From: UBA4732 sp963823075 | Lineage (GTDB): Bacteria > Planctomycetota > Planctomycetia > Gemmatales > Gemmataceae | Assembly (NCBI GenBank): GCA_963823075.1 | Contig: CAWGKE010000001.1 | Span: 124,001-188,000, forward strand | DNA: 64,000 bases | Direction: 5' to 3' | Shown here: positions 18,336 through 27,809 of the stretch, one piece after another | How the letters are laid out: every line of letters begins with the position of its first letter | Position numbering within the stretch: position 1 is the first letter of the stretch | Notes under the pieces: model-generated | What the model was told of the DNA's origin: nothing | Database searches by the model: none | Seen by the model: the letters and a program-made list of their open reading frames with translations, nothing else | Translations under genes and position numbers: made by a program

Positions 18336-19097
18336 ATGTCTGCTTCCTGGCTCACCGACTGCGCCGAGGCCGGCCGCGAGTTCGGCCGCGGCCTGTTGCA
18401 TCTCGTATACCCGGCGTGCTGCCATCTCTGCGGCCGCTCGCTGCCGGCCGTCGCGCCATTCTGCGACGGCTGCCGGGCGGCATTCATCGCGGATTCAACT
18501 CCGGCTTGTCCTCGCTGCTGCGCCGCGGTCGGCCCGTTCGCCGTGATCGACGGCCGCTGCGCATATTGCCGGGATGAGGCATTCCCTTTCGACGCCGCCG
18601 TCCGACTCGGCCCATACGAAGGGTCGCTGCGCGAGGCGGTGCTGCGTATGAAGAGCCACAGCGGCGAGATCCTGGCCGAGCTGATGGGCGAACTGTGGGC
18701 CGACCACGCAGGCCCGGCGCTCCAAGCGAGCGGGGCCGACGTACTGGTTCCGGTGCCTCTGCACTGGCGGCGGCGATGGCTGCGCGGCTACAACCAGAGC
18801 GAGGCTCTGGCGCATGGCCTGGCCGCGAGGCTGCGCCTTCCGTGCGGCCCGTGCGGTCTGCGCCGAATCCGCGCCACGCCGATGCAGACATCGCAGACGC
18901 TCGCCGGCCGGCGCGACAACGTGCGCGGCGCGTTCGCCGCCCACCGCAATCCTCGCACCGCCGGCAAGACCGTCCTGCTCGTCGATGACGTGATGACGAC
19001 CGGGGCCACCGCCTCGGAAGCGGCCCGCGCGCTGAAGGCGGCCGGGGCGCGCCGCGTGGTGGCAGCCGTGTTGACACGCGCTCATGGGACGACGTGA
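18336..19097 (+). CDS. comF: ComF family phosphoribosyltransferase-like protein
   Basis: A 253-aa protein with the two-part ComF layout. The N-terminal zinc ribbon has CCHLCGRS, CDGC, CPRCC and CAYC. The PRTase domain carries the PRPP loop VLLVDDVMTTGATASEAA and the upstream VPVPLHWRRRWLRGYNQSE. ComF-like proteins are linked to DNA uptake in naturally competent bacteria, but are widespread and often of unknown role. No other competence genes are adjacent. Confidence 0.9.
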   Translation: MSASWLTDCAEAGREFGRGLLHLVYPACCHLCGRSLPAVAPFCDGCRAAFIADSTPACPRCCAAVGPFAVIDGRCAYCRDEAFPFDAAVRLGPYEGSLREAVLRMKSHSGEILAELMGELWADHAGPALQASGADVLVPVPLHWRRRWLRGYNQSEALAHGLAARLRLPCGPCGLRRIRATPMQTSQTLAGRRDNVRGAFAAHRNPRTAGKTVLLVDDVMTTGATASEAARALKAAGARRVVAAVLTRAHGTT

Positions 19098-19210
19098 ACC
19101 TGGGCAGGTGGGGAGAATCTCGCACCCTTGGGGCCGGGAAAACACGGCCGGTTGCGCCGGGCATACCCTCCCAGCGCGCCTCCGCCAGAGGCGGTTCCAC
19201 GGTTGGCCCT

Positions 19211-19240
19211 TTGACAGACCGGCCCCCCCGGTGAAATAAT
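19211..19240 (+). promoter_or_regulatory. Sigma-70-like promoter upstream of the DUF1573 gene
   Basis: A perfect TTGACA at 19211-19216 is followed after 18 bases by AATAAT at 19235-19240 (five of six to consensus). The ATG at 19324 would leave a leader of about 77 bases. Confidence 0.6.
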
Positions 19241-19323
19241 AGAAGCGACCCAAACGGGTCCGTCCCCGTGTTTCCGGCGCTGGCCGCCGACGCGGACCCC
19301 GGGTCGAGCAGGTACGTTTCACC

Positions 19324-20304
19324 ATGTCTCGGTACTGTTTCGTTCTGCTGGCCGGGTTGGTCGTGGCCGCGCCCGTCGGCGCCGCGACCTGGGCCGACTC
19401 GATGTTCGACGAGATGTCCAAGGATTTCGGGTCCGTACCGCACGGCTCCCTCCAGACCAACAACTTCCGTCTCGTCAACAACACCAAGCAGCCCGTCAAC
19501 ATCACCGGCGTCCACGTATCGTGTGGTTGCACCAGCGCGTACGCGGCCAAGACCTACCTCAACGCCGGCGAGGAAACGGCGATCGTGGCCCAAATGGACA
19601 CATCCCGTTTCATCGGCCCCCGAACCGTCACCGTCACCGTCCAGTTCGACCGCCCCGCCTTTGAAGAGGCCCGCCTCTTCGTAACCGCCAACTCGCGCAG
19701 CGACTTCAGCGTCTCGCCCGACGGCCTTGCCTTCGGCGAAGTCAAGCGCGCCGATACCCCGTCCGTTTCCACCACGGTCACGTTCTACGGCGCCGCCACC
19801 CAGATCACCGACGCCAAGAGCGAGAGCAGCTACGTCCAAACCACGATCACCAGCGCGAAAACGCCCGACGGCCAGGCGGCGTACCAGCTGACGGCCAAGC
19901 TGCGCGGCGATGTGCCGGTCGGCCGTTGGTACACGGACGTGTGGCTGAAGACGAACAATCCAGAGATCCCGCAAATCCGCGTGCCGGTGACGGTCGAGAT
20001 CGCGTCGGCCCTGAGCGTCAGTCCCGATGCGGTGGCGCTGGGCCAGGTGGCCGTGAACGGCGAGAGCGAGCGGCGCGTCGTCATCCGGGGCGCCAAGGCC
20101 TTCAAAATCACTGCTGTGAAGGGCGGCGACGACGAGCTGACCGTGCGCGACAGCACCGAGGACAGCAAGCCGGTCCACGTGCTGACCGTCAAGCTGAAGC
20201 CCGCCAAGGCCGGCGATCTGAACCGCAGCGTTCGCGTCGAGACCGACCTGCCCGACGACGGAACGATTGAGTTCCAGGTTAGCGCCCAAGTGACGCAGCA
20301 ATGA
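19324..20304 (+). CDS. Exported DUF1573-domain protein
   Basis: A 326-aa protein with a signal peptide (MSRYCFVLLAGLVVAAPVGA). Residues 35-130 form an ASPM/SPD-2/Hydin-like Ig fold with the DUF1573 hallmark KDFGSVPHGSLQTNNFRLVNNT and VSCGCTSA. Further beta-rich repeats follow (LSVSPDAVALGQVAVNGESERRVVIRG). Such proteins are abundant in planctomycetes and are thought to be structural or binding proteins of the cell envelope. It converges on the ABC permease gene with a 30-bp-arm inverted repeat between them. Confidence 0.88.
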   Translation: MSRYCFVLLAGLVVAAPVGAATWADSMFDEMSKDFGSVPHGSLQTNNFRLVNNTKQPVNITGVHVSCGCTSAYAAKTYLNAGEETAIVAQMDTSRFIGPRTVTVTVQFDRPAFEEARLFVTANSRSDFSVSPDGLAFGEVKRADTPSVSTTVTFYGAATQITDAKSESSYVQTTITSAKTPDGQAAYQLTAKLRGDVPVGRWYTDVWLKTNNPEIPQIRVPVTVEIASALSVSPDAVALGQVAVNGESERRVVIRGAKAFKITAVKGGDDELTVRDSTEDSKPVHVLTVKLKPAKAGDLNRSVRVETDLPDDGTIEFQVSAQVTQQ

Positions 20305-20308
20305 CGCC

Positions 20309-20371
20309 GTTCAGCCGCGGTTCGCAGAACCGCGCTCGCTCCGAGCGCGGTTCTATGAACCGCGGCTGAAC
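20309..20371. repeat. Inverted repeat, family D (copy 1)
   Basis: Arms 20309-20338 and 20342-20371 are 30 bases and match at 28 positions with a 3-base loop. They begin GTTCAGCCGCGGTTC. The right arm ends directly against the stop codon of the permease gene (20372). Confidence 0.9.
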
Positions 20372-21493
20372 TCATGCCGTCACGCGCTTTTGGAATTTCA
20401 GGCAGCTGTACACCAGGACCACCGCCGCCATCCCACTGAGAACGAGGGCGTGCGGCCACAGCTCGCGCCAGCCGGCCCCGCGAAGGATGACGCCGCGGGC
20501 CGCGTCGATCATCCAGGTCGTCGGCACGATCTGCGCCACCCACCAGAAGAACGGCGGCATCGAGTCCAGCGGGAAGACGTAGCCGGACAGGAAAATGCTC
20601 GGCATCAGCGTGGCCATGGCTGTCTGCATGGCGGCCTCGCGCGTCGAGACGCGCGTCGAAACCCACAGGCCCCAGGCCAGCATGGTAAGAATGAACGGCA
20701 GCGTCAGGACCAGCAGCGTGAAGAACGGCCCGTTGATTGGCACCTGAAAGACAACGCGCATCAGGAAAGCGATGCCGCAGAACTCCGCCGTGGTCAGGAT
20801 CAGGTACGGCAGCATCTTGCCGACGATCAGCTCGCCGGGTCGCACCGGCGTCATGAACAGTTGTTCCAGCGTTCCTTTCTCTTTTTCTCGGACGATGGCG
20901 CCGGCCGAGAGGGTCACGGCCATGAACTGGCACAGCACGCACATGAGGCCGGGGATAAAGAAGTTGGCGGAGCGCGTATCGGGATTGAAGAGGACGCGCG
21001 GCCGGGCGTCCACGGGCAGCGCCTTGTCGCCCAGGATGCGCAGCAACGAGTCGCGCAGGGCGATGGCGTTGCCGACATTGACCGCCTCGCCGGCCGTGGT
21101 GGACAAGCTGCCGTCCACGAGGATCTGGACCTGGGCCGTGTCGCCGGCCTGGAGGCGGCGCGAGTAATCCTCCGGGATCTTGACGCCGACGCGCGCCCGT
21201 CCGGCCACGATCGCCTCGGTCAGCTCCGCGTCGGAACGGACCACACCGACGAACTTGAAGTCCTCGGAGTTTCTCAGGCTTTGCAGCAGCTCGCGGCTCT
21301 CCTGCGTGTTCGCCTGGTCGAGCGCCACCGTCGGGATGAAACGGACGTTGACGTCGATGGCGTAGCCGAGCATGATCAGCTCGACGATGGGAAAGAACAT
21401 CGTCATCATCAGCGTTTGGCGATCGCGAAAGATGTGCAAGACCTCTTTGCGGGCCACGGAGGCGGTGCGCTGAAGGGATGCGGCGAAGGACAT
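20372..21493 (-). CDS. ABC-2 type transport permease
   Basis: A 373-aa inner membrane protein of the ABC-2/YhhJ type. One N-terminal span near residue 30 (MMTMFFPIVELIMLGYAI), a large extracytoplasmic loop of about 140 residues, then five spans in the C-terminal half. GAIVREKEKGTLEQLFMTPVRPGELIVGK at about residue 208 is the family motif coupling to the ATPase. It is the last gene of the hlyD-ATPase-permease operon (27 bases after the ATPase stop). Likely exports hydrophobic or toxic compounds; substrate unknown. Confidence 0.9.
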   Translation of the reverse strand: MSFAASLQRTASVARKEVLHIFRDRQTLMMTMFFPIVELIMLGYAIDVNVRFIPTVALDQANTQESRELLQSLRNSEDFKFVGVVRSDAELTEAIVAGRARVGVKIPEDYSRRLQAGDTAQVQILVDGSLSTTAGEAVNVGNAIALRDSLLRILGDKALPVDARPRVLFNPDTRSANFFIPGLMCVLCQFMAVTLSAGAIVREKEKGTLEQLFMTPVRPGELIVGKMLPYLILTTAEFCGIAFLMRVVFQVPINGPFFTLLVLTLPFILTMLAWGLWVSTRVSTREAAMQTAMATLMPSIFLSGYVFPLDSMPPFFWWVAQIVPTTWMIDAARGVILRGAGWRELWPHALVLSGMAAVVLVYSCLKFQKRVTA

Positions 21494-21520
21494 GGATATT
21501 CCCGGTAGGGATTGGATGGT

Positions 21521-22531
21521 TCAGCGGATCGGCGAGCGGCCGGCGTGAGCCGGCCGCTCGCCGGCCTCCGATTGCGCCCGCGACAGGGCGACGAAAACGT
21601 CCTCGAGGCTCGGGTCGGCCGGCCGCACCTGCCGTTCGTCGAGGCCGAGGTCGGTCGCTGTGCGGTCCTCGGCGACGAGTGCGTGGATGGCCTCGCCGAA
21701 TATGGTGGCCTGCAACACCCCCCGCCGTTTGCGCAGCAGCTCCAGCAAGCCGGCGATGTCGGCCGCGCCGCCCGGACGGTCGTGCGGCGGCAGGATCTCC
21801 AGCCGCCGCGTGCCGGGCGGCGTCACCACCGGCAGGCGCTTCAGCTCCTGCGGCGTGCCCAGCGCCAGCAGCTTGCCCAGGTAGATGTAGCCGACGCGGC
21901 CGCAGCGCTCCGCCTCGTCCATGTAGTGCGTCGTCACCAGCAGCGTCACGCCCGCGGCGGATAGCTGAAAGAGCAGGTCCCACAAGTCCCGCCTCGCCAC
22001 CGGGTCGATGCCGGCCGTCGGCTCGTCGAGGAAAACCAGCCGCGGCCGGTGCAGCACCGAACACGCCAGCGCCAGCCGCTGCTTCCAGCCGCCCGACAGC
22101 CGCCCCGCCCGCCGGTCGAGGTACGGCCCCAGGCCCACCTGGGCGGCCAGTTCGTCCTGCCGCCGGCGAGCGTCGGCGCGGCTGAGACCGTAGATGCCGC
22201 TGTAGAAATCCATGTTCTCTCGGGCGGTCAAATCCTCGTACAGCGAGAATTTCTGGGACATATAGCCGATCGCCGAACGAATCTTTTCCGCGTCGCGCGC
22301 CACGTCGCGGCCCAGCACCCGGGCCGAGCCGGTGGCCAGCGGTAAGAGACCGCACAGGGCGCGGATCAGCGTCGTCTTGCCCGAGCCGTTGGGACCGAGC
22401 AGCCCGAACACCTCGCCGGCCGACACGCCGAGGCTGAGGTGGTCCACCGCCGTGACGGGACCGAAGCGGATGGTCACGTCCCGCACGTCCATCACGTCGC
22501 CCGCTTCGCCGGCCGGCGTCGGCTGCTCCAT
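21521..22531 (-). CDS. ABC transporter ATP-binding protein
   Basis: A 336-aa ATPase. Walker A GLLGPNGSGKTTLIRAL at about residue 45, Q-loop YMSQKFSLYEDLTARENM, signature LSGGWKQRLALACSVLHRP, Walker B LVFLDEPTAGIDP, and switch His TTHYMDEAERCG. The drug/export-type CcmA/YhiH subgroup fits. The C-terminal residues GERPAHAGRSPIR are encoded by a perfect 14-bp-arm inverted repeat (21531-21562). Start is ATG 22531, 8 bases after the HlyD gene stop; it is the middle gene of the export operon. Confidence 0.93.
   Translation of the reverse strand: MEQPTPAGEAGDVMDVRDVTIRFGPVTAVDHLSLGVSAGEVFGLLGPNGSGKTTLIRALCGLLPLATGSARVLGRDVARDAEKIRSAIGYMSQKFSLYEDLTARENMDFYSGIYGLSRADARRRQDELAAQVGLGPYLDRRAGRLSGGWKQRLALACSVLHRPRLVFLDEPTAGIDPVARRDLWDLLFQLSAAGVTLLVTTHYMDEAERCGRVGYIYLGKLLALGTPQELKRLPVVTPPGTRRLEILPPHDRPGGAADIAGLLELLRKRRGVLQATIFGEAIHALVAEDRTATDLGLDERQVRPADPSLEDVFVALSRAQSEAGERPAHAGRSPIR
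21531..21562. repeat. Perfect inverted repeat in the 3' end of the ABC ATPase gene
   Basis: GGCGAGCGGCCGGC at 21531-21544 pairs perfectly with GCCGGCCGCTCGCC at 21549-21562 around GTGA. It encodes the last residues of the ATPase, so the element has extended or replaced the original C-terminus. Confidence 0.8.
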
Positions 22532-22539
22532 GATCGTCC

Positions 22540-23685
22540 CTACGGCGCCAGCGGAATGACGACGTCCGCCGCCATGCCCGATTTGAAGATGCCTTCCGGA
22601 TCGGCCACGCGGACGCGGACGCCGAAGACCTGATGCCGCCGCTCTTCCATGCTCTGCACGTTGCGCGGCGTGAACTCGGCCTCGGCGTTGATCTGTTCGA
22701 TGCGGCCCTTCAGAAGACGGCCGGGGTAGGCGTCCACGGTCGCCGCCACGTCCTGGTTCAGCCGCACCTTGCCCAGGTCGGTTTCCGCCACGTAGACCTT
22801 GATCCACAGGTCGCCGGTGCGCAGCACGCGGAGGATCGGCTGATTCGGTGCGACGAGGTCGCCGGGCCGCACGGCCACGACCTCCACCAGCGCCGGCTCC
22901 GGCGCCTTGACTTCCAGCTCCCGCAGGTCGGATTCGACGGCATCCACCTTGCCCCTGGCCTCCTCGACTTTCGCTTCCGCCGCCTTCACGTCGAGCGGCG
23001 TTTGCTCGACGAGCAGCTGGTGGTTGGCCCTGGCCTGGCGCCACAGAGCGGCCATTTCCTCCATGTCCTCGATGCGATTTCCTGCCTCTGCGAGGGTCAG
23101 TTTGGCTTCCACGGCGGCCAGCTCGCTGCGGGCACGATCCAGGGCCGTTTGGGAGTCGTCGAGTTCCTCTTTCTTGATGGCCTGCTTCTCGTAGAGGGCC
23201 GTGTTGCGATCGAAGTGGACGCGGGCGTTGGCCGCGTCGGCCTTGGCCGCCTGGACGTTGGCACGGGCCTCCGCGATCTCCTCCGGCCGGCTGCCCGTGC
23301 GCGACCGGATCAGACGCGCGTGGGCGGCGTCCTCCGCGGCGGCGGCCGCCGCGAGTTCCTGATACCGCGGCCCTTGTTTCACCCGCTCCAGCTCCGCCTC
23401 GGCTTGTTGCAGCTGGCCCTGCCACTCGGTCAATTGCGCGTCCAGTTCCGGCGCCTGCAATTTCACCAGCAATTGATTGGCTTTGACCGTGGCGCCCTCG
23501 ACGACGTTTACTTCGTAGACCCGTCCGCCGACGCGAGGCCCCAGGCGCACCTCCTGGATCTCGACGACGCCCGGCAGCCGCAGCTCGCCGGCCGAGCCGC
23601 CGAACGGCCAGAAGTACCACAGAGCGGCCGCGCCCGCAGCGGCCGCCAGCACCGATACGCCGGACAGAATCAATTTCCAGCGCAC
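22540..23685 (-). CDS. HlyD/YhiI-type membrane fusion (periplasmic adaptor) protein
   Basis: A 381-aa adaptor. One N-terminal membrane anchor (VSVLAAAAGAAALWYFW) is followed by the first biotinyl-lipoyl half GRVYEVNVVEGATVKANQLLVKL at about residue 56. A long coiled-coil hairpin rich in Ala, Glu, Arg and Lys occupies residues 80-240. The second lipoyl half VVAVRPGDLVAPNQPILRV and the beta barrel (YVAETDLGKVRLNQDVAATVDAYPG) follow. First gene of the operon with ATPase and permease; an outer membrane channel would have to come from elsewhere. Confidence 0.92.
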   Translation of the reverse strand: MRWKLILSGVSVLAAAAGAAALWYFWPFGGSAGELRLPGVVEIQEVRLGPRVGGRVYEVNVVEGATVKANQLLVKLQAPELDAQLTEWQGQLQQAEAELERVKQGPRYQELAAAAAAEDAAHARLIRSRTGSRPEEIAEARANVQAAKADAANARVHFDRNTALYEKQAIKKEELDDSQTALDRARSELAAVEAKLTLAEAGNRIEDMEEMAALWRQARANHQLLVEQTPLDVKAAEAKVEEARGKVDAVESDLRELEVKAPEPALVEVVAVRPGDLVAPNQPILRVLRTGDLWIKVYVAETDLGKVRLNQDVAATVDAYPGRLLKGRIEQINAEAEFTPRNVQSMEERRHQVFGVRVRVADPEGIFKSGMAADVVIPLAP

Positions 23686-24166
23686 GCCTGCCTCCTCCGA
23701 GAACGAGCTTCATTTCGCTGTTCCGGTCCCGCACAAGCCGATGCGCCCGGGCCGGAACCCCTAATAATCTTATCAGACCCCGGCCGGCCTTCACACGGCA
23801 GCCGCCGCGGCTCAGGTGAATGAGGCCAGAGTCCTGGCCTCGGCGCGGAGGGGTAACGATGGGCAGCAGAACGCCCGCCAAGGCGGAGGTTGGCGGAAGG
23901 GGCTTGGCGGGAGGATGTTGATTCACAGCAACAGGTTACGGAACGTCCGCCAACCCGCCAAACGCGGCGGCGGCCGGCGTGCGGCGATGCGCCGCGCCAT
24001 CAAGGGTTCGGCGGCGACGAGACGGCTGGTACAATACCCGACGGAATGGAGAAGCAGCGATGACTCAAACGGTGGATGCCGTCTGCGACGGCGCCGTTCT
24101 GCAAGAGGAAGTCAACGGGGCGCATCGCCCTTTCCCCCCTTTTCCACCGACCGATCGTCTCAGCAT
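23686..24166. other. 481-base intergenic region with weak inverted repeats
   Basis: Between the hlyD start and the metallo-hydrolase stop. It holds a pair of related CCGCCAA/TTGGCGG segments around 23876-23965 and a -10-like TACAAT at 24033 followed by GGAGAAGCAGCG and an ATG at 24061. The short frame from 24061 (69 codons) is low complexity beyond its start and overlaps the opposite gene, so I do not call it. Confidence 0.55.
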
Positions 24167-25222
24167 TCAAACCTGCACCGTCATCCCCTCGTACGGGATC
24201 GACACGGCGCACTCGTCCGCCGGCCGCCCCTGCCGGGCCAGCTCCTCGCGGGCCAGCCTTTGCAGGTAGCGCTCGCATTCGGCGATCTGGTCGTCGCCGC
24301 GCCGGGGCTCGCGGTGGCCGACGTGCAGCTGACGCACCCGCGCCGCCAGCGCCGTCGTTACGCACGCCTCCATCGGGCTGTGGCCCCAGCCGCGCCGGCG
24401 CAGCGGGAAGTCGCCGGGAACCGCCGCCGTCCCGTCGTACTCCGTTTGCAGATACTGCCCCTCCGTGTAAAGAAGGTCCGCCTTGTGGGCGAAGGAGGCC
24501 AGGCCGGGGTCGGGGACCTGCGGCTGCTCGTGGTCGGTGGCGAAGACGAAGACGCGGCCGGCGTTCTCCAGCCGAAACGCCAGGCAGCCGCCGGGGTGGT
24601 TCAGCGCGTAGGTTCGGATGCGCGTCGAGCCGACGGCGAACTCGTCGCCCGGCTGCAGCTCGTGGAAGTCCTTCAGCGCCTTCATCAGGTCGTAACTGGG
24701 CGGGAAGTAGGTGTGACTCAGCGGCGCCTCCGGGCTGAGCACGGCCGACAGGCTGTTCAGCACCGCGCGGCTGGTCCACAGGCTGAAGTGGTTGCGCGGG
24801 TCGAAGTACGGCGACGTGTACGGGATGCCGAAGGTGTGGTCCATGTGCGGGTGCGTGATGAGCACGTGGGCGGTGCGCGGGCCGTCGTAACCGGGGGCGT
24901 TCCAGCGCCGGTCCAGCTCGATGCCCAGCTCGCGCAGGCCGCTGCCGCAGTCCAGAATGATCAGGGCGTCCGGCGTCCGCACCTCCACGCAGGTCGTGTT
25001 GCCGCCGTAAGTGGCGCGGAGGTTGAAAGGGAGTTTGGCGATCTTCTTCTGAACGACATCGCGCAGGCCGGGGCCGGGCCGCAGGTCCGCCAGCCCTCCC
25101 TGCGCGGCCAGCTCCTCGACGGCCCGGACGAGCTTGTCGGTCACTTCCGGCGGCCGCAGGGGGGCGCACAGGGTGCCGGTGACGCCCCAGTAGGTGATGG
25201 TGAACGCGCTCTCGGCCGCCAT
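24167..25222 (-). CDS. Metallo-beta-lactamase-fold hydrolase
   Basis: A 351-aa cytoplasmic protein. The metal motif HPHMDHTFG (HxHxDH) is at about residue 118, preceded by the fold core TTCVEVRTPDALIILDCGSGLRELG. Further metal ligands are the histidines in YALNHPGGCLAF and the aspartate in FVFATDHEQ, as in the PhnP/RNase Z-like group; the late histidine is HVGHREPRRGDDQI. Probable phosphodiesterase or lactonase; substrate unknown. The start at 25222 has AAGGA 8 bases upstream; the frame extends 15 codons further. Confidence 0.85.
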   Translation of the reverse strand: MAAESAFTITYWGVTGTLCAPLRPPEVTDKLVRAVEELAAQGGLADLRPGPGLRDVVQKKIAKLPFNLRATYGGNTTCVEVRTPDALIILDCGSGLRELGIELDRRWNAPGYDGPRTAHVLITHPHMDHTFGIPYTSPYFDPRNHFSLWTSRAVLNSLSAVLSPEAPLSHTYFPPSYDLMKALKDFHELQPGDEFAVGSTRIRTYALNHPGGCLAFRLENAGRVFVFATDHEQPQVPDPGLASFAHKADLLYTEGQYLQTEYDGTAAVPGDFPLRRRGWGHSPMEACVTTALAARVRQLHVGHREPRRGDDQIAECERYLQRLAREELARQGRPADECAVSIPYEGMTVQV

Positions 25223-25524
25223 GACGCTTGTCCTTTCCTCAAGGTTCGTCCATAAACCGCCGTCCACGGCAGCAGACCGACTTGTCTTGCCAGGGACCGT
25301 GGGCCGCCGCTGGCCGACGGCGGCCCCTCATCATACCGCGGAGGCGGCCGGCCGACAGCCCATTTCCGAGATACAGCGCGACTGGCGCCAAAACCGGCAT
25401 CCCGGACAGTGTTCCTCTGAGAAAGATTGGACTATAACAGCAACCAGTCCCCGCCGCACAGTTCGCGGCGGGGCGCCCGGCATTGCCACCCGCTGGCGCC
25501 TCAATCTCTCGGGAGAATGAACTG
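25223..25524. other. 302-base divergent intergenic region
   Basis: Separates the metallo-hydrolase (minus) from the transglutaminase/hydrolase gene (plus). A TATAAC at 25433-25438 is a plausible -10 for the plus-strand gene. I see no RNA motif or coding frame. Confidence 0.5.
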
Positions 25525-27630
25525 GTGAAAAGCCAAGCATCCGGCCGACTCGCGGCGTGTCTCGTTGTGATCGGCTCGCTGTCCGCCGCGCCGGCGCTGC
25601 TGGCGCGGGACCAGGGCGCCTGGTGGCCGGACGAGGTCGAACAGGCCCTGAAAAAGGCGGGCGACAACCGCGACGAGCTGCAAAACGCGCTGACCAAGAC
25701 GCCGGAAGAGCAGCGCAAGGGAATGGCCTTCCTCATTGCCAACATGCCCGACCGCGATCTGAAATCGCTCCACGCCGACTTCCTGCTCGAAAACGTGGAC
25801 CTCGCTTACAAGGCGCGGAACGAAACGGCCTGGGGCAAGCAGGTCCCCGAGGAGGTGTTCCTCAACAACGTCCTTCCCTACGCCAACGTCGATGAGTCGC
25901 GGGACCCGTGGCGGAAGGACCTGTACGAATTGTGCCTGCCGCTCGTCAAGGACTGCAAGACGCCGAGCGAGGCGGCCATGAAACTGAACTCGACCGTTTT
26001 CACGAAGCTCAAGGTTCGCTATTCCACGCAGCGCAAGCAGGCCAACCAAAGCCCCAAGGAGTCGATCGATCAGGGCCTGGCGTCCTGCACCGGCCTGTCC
26101 ATTCTGCTGAGCGACGCCTGCCGCAGCGTGGGCGTTCCCACTCGCATCGCCGGCACCCCGCTGTGGTCGAACAATTCCGGCAACCACACCTGGCTCGAAA
26201 TCTGGGACGACGGCTGGCACTTCACTGGCGCCTGCGAGCCGGACCCCAAGGGACTCGACCGCGGCTGGTTCGTGCAGAACGCCTCCGAGGCCAAGAAAGA
26301 CGTGCCGGAGCACGCGATCTACGCCGCGAGCTTTCGCAGGACGCCGCTGTCCTTTCCGCTCGTCTGGGCGCGGGATCGCAAGGACGTTTTCGCCGAAAAC
26401 GTCACGGAGCGATACGCAAAGAAGGAGAAGCCGGCTCTGAATAAGGAGGATGCAGAGCAGATCGAGAAGGAGGCCGGGGCGTTCTTCGGCGCCAGCGATG
26501 AGGACCGGGCGAAGTGGAAATTCGACGCCAAGCTCGACGCGCTGCTGGTCGATCACGAAGCGGCCGTCCGGAGCGCCGTCTGGAAGGCGTATCAGGCCTC
26601 GGCGGTCCCGGCCGCGCTGAAGAAGGATTTCGAGGACAAGCAGGTGCGCTTCAAGGATTACGTCAGCGCCTACGTGGTGCGCGAGGTGGGCAAGAAACCG
26701 GAGACGGGCTGGCCGTTGGTCATCGCCATGCACGGCGGCGGCGGGGCGCCGAAGGCGGTGAACGACAGCCAGTGGGAGATCATGCAGCGCTACTACAAGG
26801 ACCACCCGGAGATCACGGGGTACAAGTACCTGGCCCTGCGGGCGCCGAACGATTCCTGGAACGGTTTCTACGACGACTACGTGCCGCCCCTGATCGTCAA
26901 CCTGATCCGCCAGTTCACGCTGCTCGGCGAGGTCGATGCCGACAAGGTCTCTCTGATCGGCTACTCGCACGGCGGCTACGGCGCCTTCTTCATCGGGCCG
27001 AAGATCCCCGACCGCTTCGCGGCGATTCACAGCAGCGCCGCCGCCCCGACCGACGGCACGATCTCGCCGCTCAGCCTGCGCAACACCCATTTCTCATTCA
27101 TGGTCGGCGAGGACGACAACGCCTATGGCCGGCGGGAACGCTGCCTCAAGTTCAATGACGAAATCGAGAAGCTCAAGAAGGAGAACCCCGGCGATTTCCC
27201 GGTGGATTTCGAGCTGAAGAAGGGCTTCGGTCACGGCAACTTGCCCGACCGGGACGAACTCCAGGAGATGCTGCCGCTCACGCGCAACCCGGCGCCGCGC
27301 CGCCTGACGTGGGAACCGACCGACTCGCTCATCACGGACTTCTTCTGGCTGACCGTGCCCAAGCCGGAGAAGGGCCAGAGCATCGACGTGGCCCTCCGCG
27401 ACGACACGGCGCGGATCACGACGCGGAACGTGAAGGAATTCGAGCTCGATCTGGACGGCCGGCTGGCGCCGCTCGACAAGCCGTTGCACGTCGTCCTGAA
27501 CGACAAGGAAGAGGTCGTGACGCTGCACCCGCAACTGCTGACGCTGGTCCAGTCCGTCCTCGACCGCGGCGACCCAGAGCTGGCGTTTACGTGCCGGGTC
27601 CACCTCGTCGCCGAGAAAAAGGCGGATTGA
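25525..27630 (+). CDS. Secreted fusion: transglutaminase-like plus alpha/beta hydrolase
   Basis: A 701-aa exported protein. Start is GTG 25525 (GGGAG 9 bases upstream), giving a signal peptide ending near SAAPALLARDQ. Residues 150-270 form a transglutaminase core: the Cys in ESIDQGLASCTGLSILL, the His in NNSGNHTWLEIWDDGWHFTG and the following Asp. Residues 390-590 form an esterase-type alpha/beta hydrolase: oxyanion region VIAMHGGGGAP, nucleophile elbow GYSHGGYGAFF, and C-terminal histidine GFGHGNL. The combination occurs in planctomycetes; a role in degrading or processing extracellular polymers is inferred. Confidence 0.85.
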   Translation: MKSQASGRLAACLVVIGSLSAAPALLARDQGAWWPDEVEQALKKAGDNRDELQNALTKTPEEQRKGMAFLIANMPDRDLKSLHADFLLENVDLAYKARNETAWGKQVPEEVFLNNVLPYANVDESRDPWRKDLYELCLPLVKDCKTPSEAAMKLNSTVFTKLKVRYSTQRKQANQSPKESIDQGLASCTGLSILLSDACRSVGVPTRIAGTPLWSNNSGNHTWLEIWDDGWHFTGACEPDPKGLDRGWFVQNASEAKKDVPEHAIYAASFRRTPLSFPLVWARDRKDVFAENVTERYAKKEKPALNKEDAEQIEKEAGAFFGASDEDRAKWKFDAKLDALLVDHEAAVRSAVWKAYQASAVPAALKKDFEDKQVRFKDYVSAYVVREVGKKPETGWPLVIAMHGGGGAPKAVNDSQWEIMQRYYKDHPEITGYKYLALRAPNDSWNGFYDDYVPPLIVNLIRQFTLLGEVDADKVSLIGYSHGGYGAFFIGPKIPDRFAAIHSSAAAPTDGTISPLSLRNTHFSFMVGEDDNAYGRRERCLKFNDEIEKLKKENPGDFPVDFELKKGFGHGNLPDRDELQEMLPLTRNPAPRRLTWEPTDSLITDFFWLTVPKPEKGQSIDVALRDDTARITTRNVKEFELDLDGRLAPLDKPLHVVLNDKEEVVTLHPQLLTLVQSVLDRGDPELAFTCRVHLVAEKKAD

Positions 27631-27809
27631 GGTGCGGAAATCGTCTATCGAAATCGCGACCAGCGAAGTCCGTTTCGTTGCGGCCGCATCGCGGTGAAGG
27701 CGGAGCGCGAAACAGGCGTTTCGCGGGCAGGGGTTCCCGTACAGGAGTTCGAGAACGAGGAGATGAGCCGCACAATGACCACGCCGACGGAAGGGCGCCC
27801 GGAGTCCCG

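Noticed and set aside
18484..20301. A 605-codon minus-strand frame across comF and the DUF1573 gene
   Set aside because: It overlaps two recognisable genes over nearly all its length and has only low-complexity Arg/Gly/Asp sequence.
24061..24269. Short plus-strand frame with a -10 and a Shine-Dalgarno-like sequence
   Set aside because: The peptide is low complexity after about 20 residues and overlaps the end of the metallo-hydrolase gene on the opposite strand; there is no family support.
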